From NCBI GenBank assembly GCA_900316625.1, contig ONDO01000005.1:1-64000 (forward strand): a stretch of 64,000 bases of DNA, in the 5' to 3' direction. Below the pieces are notes generated by a model. That model did no database searches and was not told the origin of the DNA. It was given only the letters and a program-made list of their open reading frames with translations. Position numbers and translations under genes: made by a program. Source of the DNA: an uncultured Lachnospiraceae bacterium. GTDB taxonomy: Bacteria > Bacillota > Clostridia > Lachnospirales > Lachnospiraceae. Positions 25,501 through 33,455 of this stretch are shown piece after piece (within the stretch, counting starts at the first letter, position 1; the number at the start of each line of letters is the position of its first letter).

Positions 25501-25764
25501 CAGATCAGAATTGCTTATATTCTTGCTTGTATTCAAAAAAGCCTGGCGAATCGCATCCATATTACCAATCGAAGCATCTGTCGCGGACTTTTCCGCTTTC
25601 AGGCTGTCCCTGGCATAGACTGCTCTATCATTTAAGTTTAGGTTCTTAAGTTTCTCGGTGACTTTACCGAAGATTCCTTCCAGTCCGCTTTCCTTGGCCT
25701 GGCTTGCTTCCTGGCTATTATGGGTAGAATGAATGAGGTTTGAATTCAGAGAATCAATCTGCAT
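22495..25764 (-). CDS. Large FliK-like/DUF6240-like flagellar protein
   Basis: 1089 residues, acidic and largely helical, no membrane segment. The C-terminal 180 residues fit the hook-length-control domain of FliK. The run LALVLDTDRLGKVSANL is wrongly tempting as exact, the actual text being LVALVLDTDRLGKVSANL, followed by NGVKGTFSAERRSTQELL and HASVLSDAIAEESG. The middle contains degenerate repeats around a motif of the form LPIT-x-(D/E)-(N/S)-(L/M), for example NDLPITSDSM, AAGLPLNLRNL, NGLEITEDNR and GREITMENL. Related long proteins in Lachnospiraceae are, I believe, labelled DUF6240. It lies 116 bp upstream of fliC and has its own candidate flagellar promoter. Ruler function is inference. 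Confidence 0.7.
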   Translation of the reverse strand: MQIDSLNSNLIHSTHNSQEASQAKESGLEGIFGKVTEKLKNLNLNDRAVYARDSLKAEKSATDASIGNMDAIRQAFLNTSKNISNSDLKKMEELGFAPKDMDPENFVTVADQIKMQLAKAGVDVSRLGGLDNGAIEAMTGSAAEAAGLQSKVKEVADTDLETKTEDEEEKAITRELSTSTLRNAFEDADLPMNDDMMRDLKTALQEAAEILPRIEGGLPKSAANELIRSNEDPTIRNLYRAVFIEAGNGSGFGLKNQPEDKQENIVEAVNRTKLSDADLIGMDQIDKRILDSRFPITQSTEKEALYLYQNDLPITSDSMALLDKLVRSQGMTDKDAIADAIVAEAAQGRQIEDSYLLTGFSAQDQAREAVEVLTSSDQTSVDKLEAAGLPLNLRNLRLSSQVYMGNVEQSLSTREAAEESSYSKTLLTAQLVMNVDNTARMVRSGLNIETEDLSKLIDKLEEEKPIYSDDEVSLMKETLEKKDTILSAPVAMLGTFSGSSLLESRLQGLSDLAERWTERNSGAHLFSSKLTHLAEKTYEAVGTEVRKDLGDSIQKAFRNIDELLKENGLEITEDNRRAVRILGYNNMEVTEENVLRVRSADQAVRVTLDKLKPARVLEMIREGKNPLHMTMKELSDTADQMDKRKDGNSEEEKMAEFLYRMDKTEGITEEERNSFIGIYRLIHQVNKNDGAAIGKLVMSGREITMENLMESVRIKRAENREYVVDDSQGETILQQRELSITEQIEVAFQKNHLQHAESIITPSKLMAMGGEEAMKPMTPEAFDQALSHETEPVSIEEERLNMIRQEMQDAANAEPIIYRALEEYDMDSTAANLAAMQALVKRAGEVWKNLGKTHRNMDGSLVDVENPDIKAMLEEVMEDYGEACKTPEEMAEAQERLADLAEHAMDSVMTSEDSNVIDLRSMHLLQKQMNICSTMSEEETYHLPIMVADEYGNMTLKIVRGKEDKGLVALVLDTDRLGKVSANLKADQNGVKGTFSAERRSTQELLSEHASVLSDAIAEESGVEPGLTFTWNEEQDYSQIYFEKGEEDDPRSYAKTEAGKVQTTRLYSIARGIIQAVSRLGRDEGFINP

Positions 25765-25802
25765 AGTGGGTCTCCCTACTGTTATTTTACTCTACAGAGT
25801 CT

Positions 25803-25829
25803 ATTTCGGAGAGTTTCTCTTTTTTCTTA
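25803..25829 (-). promoter_or_regulatory. Candidate sigma-D promoter of the FliK-like gene
   Basis: TAAG (25826-25829), 15 bp, then TCCGAAAT (25803-25810), minus strand. The spacing equals that of the consensus TAAA-N15-GCCGATAT, with one and two mismatches in the two elements. It lies 39 bp before the ATG, which is preceded by GGGAG. Confidence 0.45.
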
Positions 25830-25878
25830 AGGTAGATCTCCTATCCACTCTTCTCATTGACTTTTCTTGTTCTCTACG

Positions 25879-25920
25879 AAAAAACCTCTCCATGGAAGCT
25901 GGTTTTGCTCCATAGAGAGG
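25879..25920 (-). terminator. Rho-independent terminator after recR
   Basis: Stem CCTCTCCATGGAAGC (25885-25899) with GCTCCATAGAGAGG (25907-25920), one bulge and one mismatch, followed by a T-run on the minus strand. It ends the dnaX-ybaB-recR transcript. Confidence 0.85.
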
Positions 25921-25949
25921 GCTCTTCACACAATCTTCGATTGTTATAT

Positions 25950-26549
25950 TTATAATTCTGTTCTTCCTTCGAGGGCTCGAAGAAGGGTTACTTCGTCGAT
26001 ATTCTCCAGATCTCCGCCAACAGGAACACCGCTGGCGATACGGGACACCTTCACTCCGGTCGGCTTTACAAGTCTGCTGATATACATGGCAGTTGTCTCG
26101 CCTTCCAGACTGGAATTGGTTGCAATGATCAGCTCTTCGATATCCTCTTTGGCAATTCTTGCCATTAGCTCCTTTAGCTTGATATCGTCCGGTCCTATGC
26201 CCTGCATGGGAGAGATTGCACCATGAAGGACATGATATACACCTTCATATTTCCCCGTTTTCTCATAAGCGGCCAGGTCTCTTGTGTCTTCTACCACCAT
26301 GATCTGCTTATGATCTCTCTTGGCATTCGCACAAATAGGACAGATATCCTGATCGGTAAGAGTAAAGCATTCCTTGCAGTAATGCACATTCTGTCTGGCC
26401 TGGGTCAGGGTATGAGACAGGCGTTCCACATCGTCTTTGGGCATATGCAGGATATGAAATGCCAGACGCTGGGCTGTTTTTGCGCCGATGCCGGGAAGTC
26501 TTCCCAGTTCCTCAATCAGCGAGGAGATTTCTTTGCTGTAGTATTCCAT
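25950..26549 (-). CDS. recR: Recombination mediator RecR
   Basis: 199 residues, standard length. RecR loads RecA at gaps together with RecO/RecF. The N-terminal helix-hairpin-helix has LGRLPGIGAKTAQRLAFHIL. The zinc finger is CKECFTLTDQDICPIC, and the Toprim domain starts MVVEDTRDLAAYEKTG. The order dnaX-ybaB-recR is widely conserved in bacteria. It lies 5 bp after ybaB. Confidence 0.97.
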   Translation of the reverse strand: MEYYSKEISSLIEELGRLPGIGAKTAQRLAFHILHMPKDDVERLSHTLTQARQNVHYCKECFTLTDQDICPICANAKRDHKQIMVVEDTRDLAAYEKTGKYEGVYHVLHGAISPMQGIGPDDIKLKELMARIAKEDIEELIIATNSSLEGETTAMYISRLVKPTGVKVSRIASGVPVGGDLENIDEVTLLRALEGRTEL

Positions 26550-26554
26550 ATGAA

Positions 26555-26905
26555 TTAACCGAACATGTTCGGTCCGATTCCTCCGGTGATCTTAGACATG
26601 GAAGCCTGGGAAGCGTCTTCGAGCTTACGAAGAGCTCCGTTTACAGCTGCCATTACAAGGTCCTCAAGAGTCTCAACATCTTCAGGGTCAACTGCTTCAG
26701 GATCGATCTTGATCTTAGTGATCTCCTTCTTACCGCTTACAGTTACTTCTACAACTCCGCCACCTGCAGTTTCGGTGATCTCAAGTTCTTCGAGCTTCTT
26801 CTGAGCCTCTTCCATCTGACGCTGCATACGCTGCGCCTGCTTTAACATGTTCTGCATTCCGCCGGGCATTGCGCCGCCACCGGGAAATCCACCTCTTTTT
26901 GCCAT
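26555..26905 (-). CDS. ybaB: YbaB/EbfC-family nucleoid-associated protein
   Basis: 116 residues. Small DNA-binding protein that forms tweezer-like dimers. The N-terminal Gly/Met-rich stretch (GGFPGGGAMPGGMQNMLKQA) is typical of the Firmicute form. It is followed by a long helix and the strand ETAGGGVVEVTVSG. Lies between dnaX and recR in the usual order, 8 bp after dnaX. Confidence 0.96.
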   Translation of the reverse strand: MAKRGGFPGGGAMPGGMQNMLKQAQRMQRQMEEAQKKLEELEITETAGGGVVEVTVSGKKEITKIKIDPEAVDPEDVETLEDLVMAAVNGALRKLEDASQASMSKITGGIGPNMFG

Positions 26906-26913
26906 ATTTCCTC

Positions 26914-28527
26914 CTAGAAATCATCATCTTCTGTTGCTGTTTCTACTGCAACCCCTGAGGACTTTGCGAATTTTGCGATTGCATCTTCGTATGCATCCTT
27001 ATTGGGTTTTTTTGTATTATTTATTTCAAATTGTACGCCAATCATAGAATTGGAATACTCATGAATTTCATCTGTCAGTTCCTGTTTACCGCCACCATCC
27101 AGCCAGTCTATAAGAACCTTGGAATCCCTTTCTTTTGGATCGATGACCAGCATAAGCTTTCCGTCATCGGATATAGACGGATAGAGCGATTCTAAGAATA
27201 CCCGAACCATCGGATCATCATACTGTCCCTTGAAGGCATTCCATCGCTCTACCATAGCTTTCACATCTTCCGGTGTTGCTTCCGGTATCATGTGTTTCTG
27301 TCCTCTGGGTGCCGCCTCATTATTTGCCGGAGTTCCTTCCCCGGCTGCCATTGGGGACGCGACAAAGGCTCCGCTCTCCATCTTTCGTTCGAGCTCATCG
27401 ATACGGTCATAGAGTGATGCGGTATCGGTCTCCATCTGAGGTCTGCACATACGAATAATGGCAACCTCTAAGAGAACTCTCTTCTCGGTAGAGTTCTTCA
27501 TATCCGCCGATACACCGGACAGGATACGAATGTATCGCATAATGATCTGCTCGTCAATCTCCGTCGCTAATTTTTTCAGCTGATTGAAGTTCTCTTTCGA
27601 GACGTCGAGGAGATCCTCGGAACCATCCTCCAGATTTGCTGCCATTAGAATATTTCTCAGGTACCAGAGGAAATCTGTCACATACTGCTGCAATTCTCTA
27701 CCGTCTGCAACGGCTTCTTCCACAGATTCAATGGCTTCTCCTACTCTTCGATCCCGGATTGCTAACAGGGTTTTGTGAAAGACTTCCGTATCCACCGTTC
27801 CCAGCGTCCCTAATACATCCTCATAGGTTATGGTCTTACCGGTGTAGAGAGCGATGCTCTTATCCAAGATACTAAGAGCATCACGCATGGATCCGTCGGC
27901 ACATTTTGCAATATAACGAAGAGCCTGCTCATCAATGGAGACTTCTTCCTTCTCCATCAGCTCTTTCATTCGGTTCGTGATGGTCTCAATCGTAATTCGA
28001 TGGAAATCCCACCTCTGCACACGGGAACGGATGGTAATAGGTACCTTCTGAATATCCGTGGTTGCCAGAATAAAGATGACATATTCAGGCGGTTCCTCCA
28101 GGGTTTTCAGCAGGGCATTGAAGGCCTGCTGCGAAATCATGTGAACCTCATCGATGATGAAGATCTTGAAACGTCCGATCTGAGGTGGATAATTTACCTG
28201 CTCCGTGATCTGTCTGATGTCCTCGATACCATTGTGACTTGCTGCATCCAATTCGATGACATCAAGGTCATGATCTTCGAGAATCGCCTTGCAGGTCGGG
28301 CACTCATTACAGGGATTTCCATTTACCGGATGTTCACAGTTAACTGCACGGGCCAGAATTCTAGCCATGGTCGTCTTACCGGTTCCTCTGGTTCCGGTGA
28401 AGAGATAGGCGTGAGACACTCTCTTGGTCTCAATCTGATTCCGCAGCGCGGTAACTATATGATCCTGTCCCTTAACATCTTCGAAGTCCTGAGGACGGAA
28501 CTTACGATACAGTGCTGTATATGACAT
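26914..28527 (-). CDS. dnaX: DNA polymerase III subunit gamma/tau
   Basis: 537 residues. Clamp-loader ATPase. Walker A GTRGTGKTT (45-53) is followed by a four-Cys zinc module (CEHPVNGNPCNECPTC), Walker B IIDEVHM and sensor EEPPEYVIFILATTD. The C-terminal 170 residues form the tau part for polymerase and helicase contact. No A-rich slippery sequence for a gamma frameshift was noticed. First gene of the dnaX-ybaB-recR group, 68 bp after pfkA. Confidence 0.97.
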   Translation of the reverse strand: MSYTALYRKFRPQDFEDVKGQDHIVTALRNQIETKRVSHAYLFTGTRGTGKTTMARILARAVNCEHPVNGNPCNECPTCKAILEDHDLDVIELDAASHNGIEDIRQITEQVNYPPQIGRFKIFIIDEVHMISQQAFNALLKTLEEPPEYVIFILATTDIQKVPITIRSRVQRWDFHRITIETITNRMKELMEKEEVSIDEQALRYIAKCADGSMRDALSILDKSIALYTGKTITYEDVLGTLGTVDTEVFHKTLLAIRDRRVGEAIESVEEAVADGRELQQYVTDFLWYLRNILMAANLEDGSEDLLDVSKENFNQLKKLATEIDEQIIMRYIRILSGVSADMKNSTEKRVLLEVAIIRMCRPQMETDTASLYDRIDELERKMESGAFVASPMAAGEGTPANNEAAPRGQKHMIPEATPEDVKAMVERWNAFKGQYDDPMVRVFLESLYPSISDDGKLMLVIDPKERDSKVLIDWLDGGGKQELTDEIHEYSNSMIGVQFEINNTKKPNKDAYEDAIAKFAKSSGVAVETATEDDDF

Positions 28528-28568
28528 TTGCTTACTTTCTTTTCTTCTATCTTTTTCTACCTATGAAT

Positions 28569-28595
28569 GGGAAGGCTTTACATTTCCCGAAGGGA
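28569..28595 (-). repeat. Shared 3' element, copy 1 (after pfkA)
   Basis: Directly after the pfkA stop the minus strand reads TCCCTTCGGGAAATGTAAAG followed by CCTTCCC. A near-identical element follows the lacZ stop at 55599-55627. The small hairpin around TTC differs between copies by compensating changes (TCCC/GGGA here, TTTCC/GGAAA there). No T-run follows, so it is not an ordinary terminator. Confidence 0.45.
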
Positions 28596-29666
28596 TCAAT
28601 CGCCGAAGGAGATACCTAAGGCCTTGATCTCCCTTACCATCTTGCCCTTGGGGTCCACGGACTTCAGCTTGCCGGCACACTTCTCTAAGGGAATGCGCTT
28701 GGTCTCGCCATTCACCATACCGATCATATTGCCATAGTCCTTGTCGATGATGGCCTGTCCCGCTGCCGCACCGAGTCTGGTGCAGAGAATCCTGTCATAA
28801 GCGTCTGGTGCACCGCCACGCTGCATATGACCGGGGACGGTAACGCGGGCTTCGACGCCGCAGGCTTCTTCGATCTCGTGAGCGATCTTGTAGGAGACGG
28901 AAGGATAGGGTGACTTTGCGATCTTCTTTTTCAGTTCCTTCTTGCTGAGCTTGGCGTCTTCCTTGGAGATTGCGCCTTCTGCAACAGCCAGAATGGTGAA
29001 GTTCTTCCCGGATTCCTGTCTCTTCTTGATTCCTGCAATGACCTTATCGATATCGTATGGAATCTCCGGAATCAGGATGATGTCTGCTCCGGAACCGACA
29101 CCGGCATAGAGGGTCAGCCAGCCAACCTTATGACCCATGACCTCAACGATGAAGACGCGGTTATGGGATGCTGCTGTCGTATGAATGCAGTCGATGGAGT
29201 GGCAGGCGATGTCGATGGCGCTGTAGAAGCCAAAGGTCACATCTGTTCCGTAGATATCATTATCAATGGTCTTGGGCAGATGGATGACATTCAGTCCCTC
29301 TTCCCGGAGGAGATTGGCCGTCTTCTGGGTACCATTACCACCCAGGATAACCAGGCAATCCAGCCCTAACTTCTCATAATTCGACTTCATGGCATGAACC
29401 TTATCCACGCCATCTTCGCCGGGTTCGCGAATCTGCTTGAAAGGAGTACGGGAGGAACCGAGAATCGTTCCACCCACGGTGAGAATCCCCGAGAAATCAG
29501 CTTTTGTCAGTATACGGTACTTGCCATAGATCAGACCTTGATATCCATTCGAGAATCCATAGATGGTAAGATCATCGACATTGTTGGCCAGGGTCTTCAC
29601 CACGCCGCGCATTGCAGCATTCAGTGCCTGACAGTCACCACCGCTTGTAAGCATTCCGATCTTCAT
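28596..29666 (-). CDS. pfkA: 6-phosphofructokinase
   Basis: 356 residues. Converts fructose 6-phosphate to fructose 1,6-bisphosphate. TSGGDCQALNAAMRG binds the nucleotide, PKTIDNDIYGTD the sugar phosphate, and EVMGHKVGWL the effector/active site. Two positions differ from the Escherichia coli enzyme. The Mg-ligand Asp of GGDGS is Asn in GGNGT, and the PGTIDND Gly is Lys. Gly after GGN with Lys in PKT occurs in ATP-using long-branch PFKs. The phosphoryl donor (ATP or pyrophosphate) is therefore uncertain. It follows pepD by 31 bp. Confidence 0.93.
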   Translation of the reverse strand: MKIGMLTSGGDCQALNAAMRGVVKTLANNVDDLTIYGFSNGYQGLIYGKYRILTKADFSGILTVGGTILGSSRTPFKQIREPGEDGVDKVHAMKSNYEKLGLDCLVILGGNGTQKTANLLREEGLNVIHLPKTIDNDIYGTDVTFGFYSAIDIACHSIDCIHTTAASHNRVFIVEVMGHKVGWLTLYAGVGSGADIILIPEIPYDIDKVIAGIKKRQESGKNFTILAVAEGAISKEDAKLSKKELKKKIAKSPYPSVSYKIAHEIEEACGVEARVTVPGHMQRGGAPDAYDRILCTRLGAAAGQAIIDKDYGNMIGMVNGETKRIPLEKCAGKLKSVDPKGKMVREIKALGISFGD

Positions 29667-29697
29667 GTCCTATGCTCCCTTCCACGCCAGATTGATA

Positions 29698-31143
29698 TTA
29701 TTTTGTTTCGAGTACCTGTCGGATGTAACGGTACATACGCTCTGTGGATGCGATATCTAATCTCTCATCCGTTGTATGGATGTCGAGAATGTTGGGTCCC
29801 ATGGATACAGCATCGAGATTCTTGATCTTGTCCGACAGAAGTCCACATTCGAGACCTGCATGAATCGTATCTATCTTGGGTGTCTCACCAAACATCTCTT
29901 CGTAAATGTGAACCATCTTATCGCGGAATGGAGAAGTCTCATTGTATTCCCATGCCGGATATTCGCCACCGAAATTCACTTCTGCACCGAAGTAGGTTGC
30001 GATGACTCTAAGTTTTCTGTCCAGATCATCTCTTGCAGATGCATAGGCAGATCTTACGGCATACTGGAGGAAGAGTCCCTGGTTGGAGAGCTTGCAGATA
30101 CCGAGATTAAGGGATGTCTCCGGCATATTTTCGATGGAGACAGACATTCTCTGAATTCCATTGGGCAGAGCCTGAAGAAGAGCTGCCATACTCTCAGTGC
30201 ATTCAGAGGTAAGTACGGTCTTCTCTGCAACTTCAGCCTTCTCGATCTCGATCCTAAGTTCAGGATCCGTGATATGGTATTCACTTATAATATGATCCGC
30301 TTCTGTTCTTAAGCCCTGCAGTACTGCATCTACATCATCATTTAGTACAAGAAGCTGGCCCTCGCCACGCTTGGGAATCGCATTCTCCTTCAGACCACCA
30401 CGATAGGAGATCACATATGCCCTACCTTCGTCTAAGGCTGCGGAGAGGAGTCTTGCGAAGAGGACACTGGCATTTCCTCTCTGCTTAATGATCTCGACAC
30501 CGGAATGACCGCCGGTAAAGCCTTCTAACTTTACGGATACTACCGTACCCTTTTTCTTCTCCCATTCGACAGGAAGCGCAACCTTGGCGCTGGCACCACC
30601 GGCACAGCCTGCCAACAGGGTTCCCTCAACTTCAGAATCCATATTGAGGACCAGATTACCTTCGAGCATGGACAGATCAATGGCACGTGCACCTTCCATT
30701 CCTACTTCTTCCGATACCGTGCAGACAAATTCCAGACGAGGCGCTTTCAGTGTCTCATCTTCGAGAAGAGCCAGCGCATATGCGACTGCAATTCCATCAT
30801 CACCACCCAGAGTGGTTCCTTCTGCATAGATATACTTACCATCTTCCTTGATATCAAGCCCTTCCTCGATCATATTCTTTTCGAATCCGGCTACCTTCTC
30901 ACACACCATATCCATATGACCCTGGAGGATGATCGCCGGTTGGTCTTCATACCCTTTTGCTGCAGGTTTAATCATGATCACATTGTGCACTTCATCAGTA
31001 TAGTGCTCCAGATTATGCTCTTCAGCGAATTTTACCAGCCATGCACTTACCTTCTCTTCATGATAACTTGCACGGGGAATCTTGCTCAATTCCTCAAAAT
31101 AGTGAAATACTCTCTTGGGTTCTAAGTTCTCAAGTACTGACAT
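29698..31143 (-). CDS. pepD: Aminoacyl-histidine dipeptidase (M20)
   Basis: 481 residues from the ATG at 31141-31143; a TTG two codons earlier is possible. Zinc dipeptidase of the cytoplasm that hydrolyses Xaa-His and other dipeptides. M20 metal motifs: LQGHMDMV, TTLGGDDGIAVAY, TVSEEVGMEGA, and HAGLECGLL near the end. It lies upstream of pfkA on one probable transcript. Confidence 0.93.
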   Translation of the reverse strand: MSVLENLEPKRVFHYFEELSKIPRASYHEEKVSAWLVKFAEEHNLEHYTDEVHNVIMIKPAAKGYEDQPAIILQGHMDMVCEKVAGFEKNMIEEGLDIKEDGKYIYAEGTTLGGDDGIAVAYALALLEDETLKAPRLEFVCTVSEEVGMEGARAIDLSMLEGNLVLNMDSEVEGTLLAGCAGGASAKVALPVEWEKKKGTVVSVKLEGFTGGHSGVEIIKQRGNASVLFARLLSAALDEGRAYVISYRGGLKENAIPKRGEGQLLVLNDDVDAVLQGLRTEADHIISEYHITDPELRIEIEKAEVAEKTVLTSECTESMAALLQALPNGIQRMSVSIENMPETSLNLGICKLSNQGLFLQYAVRSAYASARDDLDRKLRVIATYFGAEVNFGGEYPAWEYNETSPFRDKMVHIYEEMFGETPKIDTIHAGLECGLLSDKIKNLDAVSMGPNILDIHTTDERLDIASTERMYRYIRQVLETK

Positions 31144-31221
31144 TACCAAAATCCAATTTCTAAGTTCTTTATTTCTTTGTTACCTGATCTGTCTCTATAT
31201 AGCACTTAGGCTATCTTCTTA

Positions 31222-32538
31222 TTACTCGTCGTAAACGCCATATTCACAGCCGACATGTGCAGTCAATAGTTCATCCTGAAGCTCCCACTCCCACTTATTC
31301 TTAAGAGAGATCTTCTTCTCATAGAGCTTGATGCTGCCGGTTCCTTCTCCACCATTCCAGAGATTCTTATGACGGAAGGATCCATCCGGAGCCTCATAGC
31401 GAATCTTTAACATTCTGTCCTTAGGACACTTGATTTCAACCAGTGCCTTAGCTGTCGGCGTCTCCTGTTCGATCTGCCATACGATCTCTTTCTTATGGTC
31501 CTTCACGCGATACTTGGTTTTCGTGAGAGTCCATACTTTGGAGAAGTTGAATTCATAAGGTTTTCCTTCGATCCAGAACGCTGACAGAAGCTTACCTTCG
31601 ATTGCAAAGGGGCCAACCTTGGGACGTCCGCCGCCGATATCGAAAGCACTATCCTTCAGTCTCTCTCCGGTTTCCTTACGAACCAGATCATTAGAAGAGA
31701 GCCAGATCCAGGGAGATGTGAAGTCAGAACCCCAGTTTTTGTCAGAATATCCATAACAAGTATCCGGAGAAACCGTATAGTGAGTTCCGTTATAGATCAG
31801 CTCTCCTGAAAACTCGGTCTTCATGCCTTCTGCATGCCAGAACATCTGGAAAGCATCTGCCTCACGCATCACCTTACCAGCACCATGTCCTACATTAAAG
31901 GCAATCTTCTTATCGATCTTCAGATCCCAGATCATACTGCCTGCATCCGATAACCACTCGGGATGCTGCTCTGCATCCTCCTGGGAGACATCTACCTTGC
32001 CCAGCGTACGGGTCTCAGACAGGAAGCAGTTGTCAGCACTGATGAGGAAGGGAGCATCTGCCTTAATGGTCACATCATCCCATCCAAAGAACCGATGCAT
32101 CTGGCTTGCATTCTCTCCCCAGGCACCGACATTGACCATCATATAAGAGGGATGGATGCCATTCTTCTGATTGTCCTTATCCTGTCCGAAGATGGGATCT
32201 TTCCCGCCCAGAGATGGATTGATTGTAAAGAACTCGATATAGAAGCTCTTCTCTTCTCCCGTCTCTTTATTCACACCGGTAAAGCTGTTCCACCACCAGT
32301 CATATCCTTCTTCTGCCAGTTTTCCATGCAGCATGAAGAGATCTCGAGCCTCATCCGGATGGTTAAAGGACTGCTCTGCATTCTCTTCTTTTCTGGGAAG
32401 ATGAACCGGCAACTCCAGAGAAGAGAAATCCACCTTGGGAAACTCTATGTTTTTCAGGTCGATTTTCGGTATTTCTGGCTTCTTAAGATCAACCTTTGGA
32501 AGCTCTATGTTTTTCAGGTCAAACTTGGGTAGTTCCAT
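31222..32538 (-). CDS. Tocopherol-cyclase/AttH-like lipocalin-fold protein
   Basis: 438 residues from the ATG at 32536-32538, which has GGAGG seven bases upstream. The body resembles the tocopherol-cyclase-like/AttH carotenoid-lipocalin superfamily. The stretch CYGYSDKNWGSDFTSPWIWL matches its conserved Tyr-x-(D/E)-Lys-(N/D)-Trp-Gly...Trp-x-Trp core. The enzyme activity of bacterial members is mostly unknown. No signal peptide is present. The N-terminus is made of four perfect-length decapeptide repeats (residues 3-42), not part of the fold. It sits between pepD and the tRNA-Ser gene, in a unit of its own. Confidence 0.72.
   Translation of the reverse strand: MELPKFDLKNIELPKVDLKKPEIPKIDLKNIEFPKVDFSSLELPVHLPRKEENAEQSFNHPDEARDLFMLHGKLAEEGYDWWWNSFTGVNKETGEEKSFYIEFFTINPSLGGKDPIFGQDKDNQKNGIHPSYMMVNVGAWGENASQMHRFFGWDDVTIKADAPFLISADNCFLSETRTLGKVDVSQEDAEQHPEWLSDAGSMIWDLKIDKKIAFNVGHGAGKVMREADAFQMFWHAEGMKTEFSGELIYNGTHYTVSPDTCYGYSDKNWGSDFTSPWIWLSSNDLVRKETGERLKDSAFDIGGGRPKVGPFAIEGKLLSAFWIEGKPYEFNFSKVWTLTKTKYRVKDHKKEIVWQIEQETPTAKALVEIKCPKDRMLKIRYEAPDGSFRHKNLWNGGEGTGSIKLYEKKISLKNKWEWELQDELLTAHVGCEYGVYDE
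32413..32532 (-). repeat. Four tandem 30-bp coding repeats (decapeptide LPKxDLKNxE)
   Basis: Codons 3-42 of the tocopherol-cyclase-like gene encode LPKFDLKNIE, LPKVDLKKPE, IPKIDLKNIE and FPKVDFSSLE. The DNA copies one and three are most alike, sharing AAAAACATAGA on the coding strand, which indicates recent duplication in register. Confidence 0.85.
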
Positions 32539-32635
32539 GTGCATTCCTCCCACGATTTAAAAGCGGCATTCCCACTCATACTTACGTCCAATCTACATAA
32601 TTATACCATCACAAACTGCCCTTTTGAAATGGTTC

Positions 32636-32664
32636 TTGCGAAAATGCAAAAGGTAATGTAATAT
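32636..32664 (+). promoter_or_regulatory. Promoter of tRNA-Ser
   Basis: -35 TTGCGA (32636-32641) and -10 TAATAT (32659-32664) with 17-bp spacing, 27 bp upstream of the tRNA 5' end. Confidence 0.6.
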
Positions 32665-32691
32665 CTACTGATGGGCAGCGTCTGCTGTTTT

Positions 32692-32777
32692 GGAGAGTTA
32701 CCCAAGTGGTCTAAGGGGGCGCACTCGAAATGCGCTAGGCCGGCAACGGTGCGAGGGTTCGAATCCCTTGCTCTCCG
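32692..32777 (+). tRNA. tRNA-Ser (anticodon CGA)
   Basis: 86-nt type II tRNA with a long variable arm. Acceptor GGAGAGT pairs with GCTCTCC, discriminator G73 as usual for serine. Anticodon stem GCGCA/TGCGC closes loop CTCGAAA, anticodon CGA (codon UCG). T loop TTCGAAT. CCA not encoded. A terminator follows 8 bp later. Confidence 0.95.
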
Positions 32778-32784
32778 CTCATCT

Positions 32785-32812
32785 ACCCGTTCCGTTCGCG
32801 GAGCGGGTTTTT
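32785..32812 (+). terminator. Rho-independent terminator of tRNA-Ser
   Basis: Stem ACCCGTTCCG (32785-32794) / CGGAGCGGGT (32799-32808) closed by a stable C(TTCG)G tetraloop, then TTTT. It lies only 22 bp before the GreA-type gene, so that gene may depend on read-through or on its own promoter. Confidence 0.9.
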
Positions 32813-32833
32813 AATATGCAAAGGAGCTTTCGT

Positions 32834-33343
32834 ATGGGATCTATCTACCAGAAACTGACAGAATCCGATATTGAGAAAATCAAGGCAGAACTTCATGAGC
32901 GTATCTGTGTCACAAGACATGAGATCCTTGAAGAAGTCAAAGAAGCGCGTGCCCAGGGGGACTATTCTGAGAACTACGAACTCTATGCTGCAAAGCGTGC
33001 CAAGGGACAGAACGAGTCTCGTATTCGCTATCTTCAGAATGTGTTAAAGAATGCGACCATCATCTCGGACGAATCACCAGTAGATGAAGTTGGTATAAAC
33101 AATACAGTGACCATCTACTACCCGGAGGATGATGAAGAAGAGACCTATAAGATCACCACTTCCATACGTGCTAATTCCATGGAAGACCGTCTGGATATGG
33201 AATCTCCTCTTGGTAAGGCGATTCTTCACCACAAAGTCGGTGATACAGTCCACGTTGTCGTGAGCAAAGACGTAGAGTACGATGTTGTCATTCGTGCCAT
33301 CGATAACTCCAGCGACGGAGACGATGATTTGCGTTCTTATTGA
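32834..33343 (+). CDS. GreA/GreB-family transcription elongation factor
   Basis: 169 residues from the ATG at 32834, preceded by AAAGGAG. Gre factors enter the RNA-polymerase secondary channel and stimulate cleavage of backtracked RNA. The N-terminal coiled coil carries the acidic tip AQGDYSENYELYAA, matching the canonical GD-x-SEN. The C-terminal FKBP-like domain has SPLGKAILHHKVGDTV. A longer open frame that runs through the tRNA was rejected. The 10-residue acidic tail is not usual. Confidence 0.93.
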   Translation: MGSIYQKLTESDIEKIKAELHERICVTRHEILEEVKEARAQGDYSENYELYAAKRAKGQNESRIRYLQNVLKNATIISDESPVDEVGINNTVTIYYPEDDEEETYKITTSIRANSMEDRLDMESPLGKAILHHKVGDTVHVVVSKDVEYDVVIRAIDNSSDGDDDLRSY

Positions 33344-33383
33344 TCAATCACCGCTCGCTTTCGCACACACCATTCGACAGTCG

Positions 33384-33426
33384 AAAAAAATGCCCTTCCG
33401 GACGAATCCGAAAGGACATATTTTTT
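33384..33426. terminator. Bidirectional rho-independent terminator
   Basis: Arms ATGCCCTTCCGGA and TCCGAAAGGACAT (two mismatches) with a CGAA loop, bounded by seven A on the left and six T on the right. It separates the GreA-type gene from the converging atp operon. Confidence 0.88.
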
Positions 33427-33455
33427 GAACTGATCACACAAATTGGTGTGGTTCA

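Noticed and set aside
32690..32833. N-terminal extension of the GreA-type protein through tRNA-Ser
   Set aside because: The extension is tRNA and terminator sequence; the ATG at 32834 has its own AAAGGAG and matches the family start.
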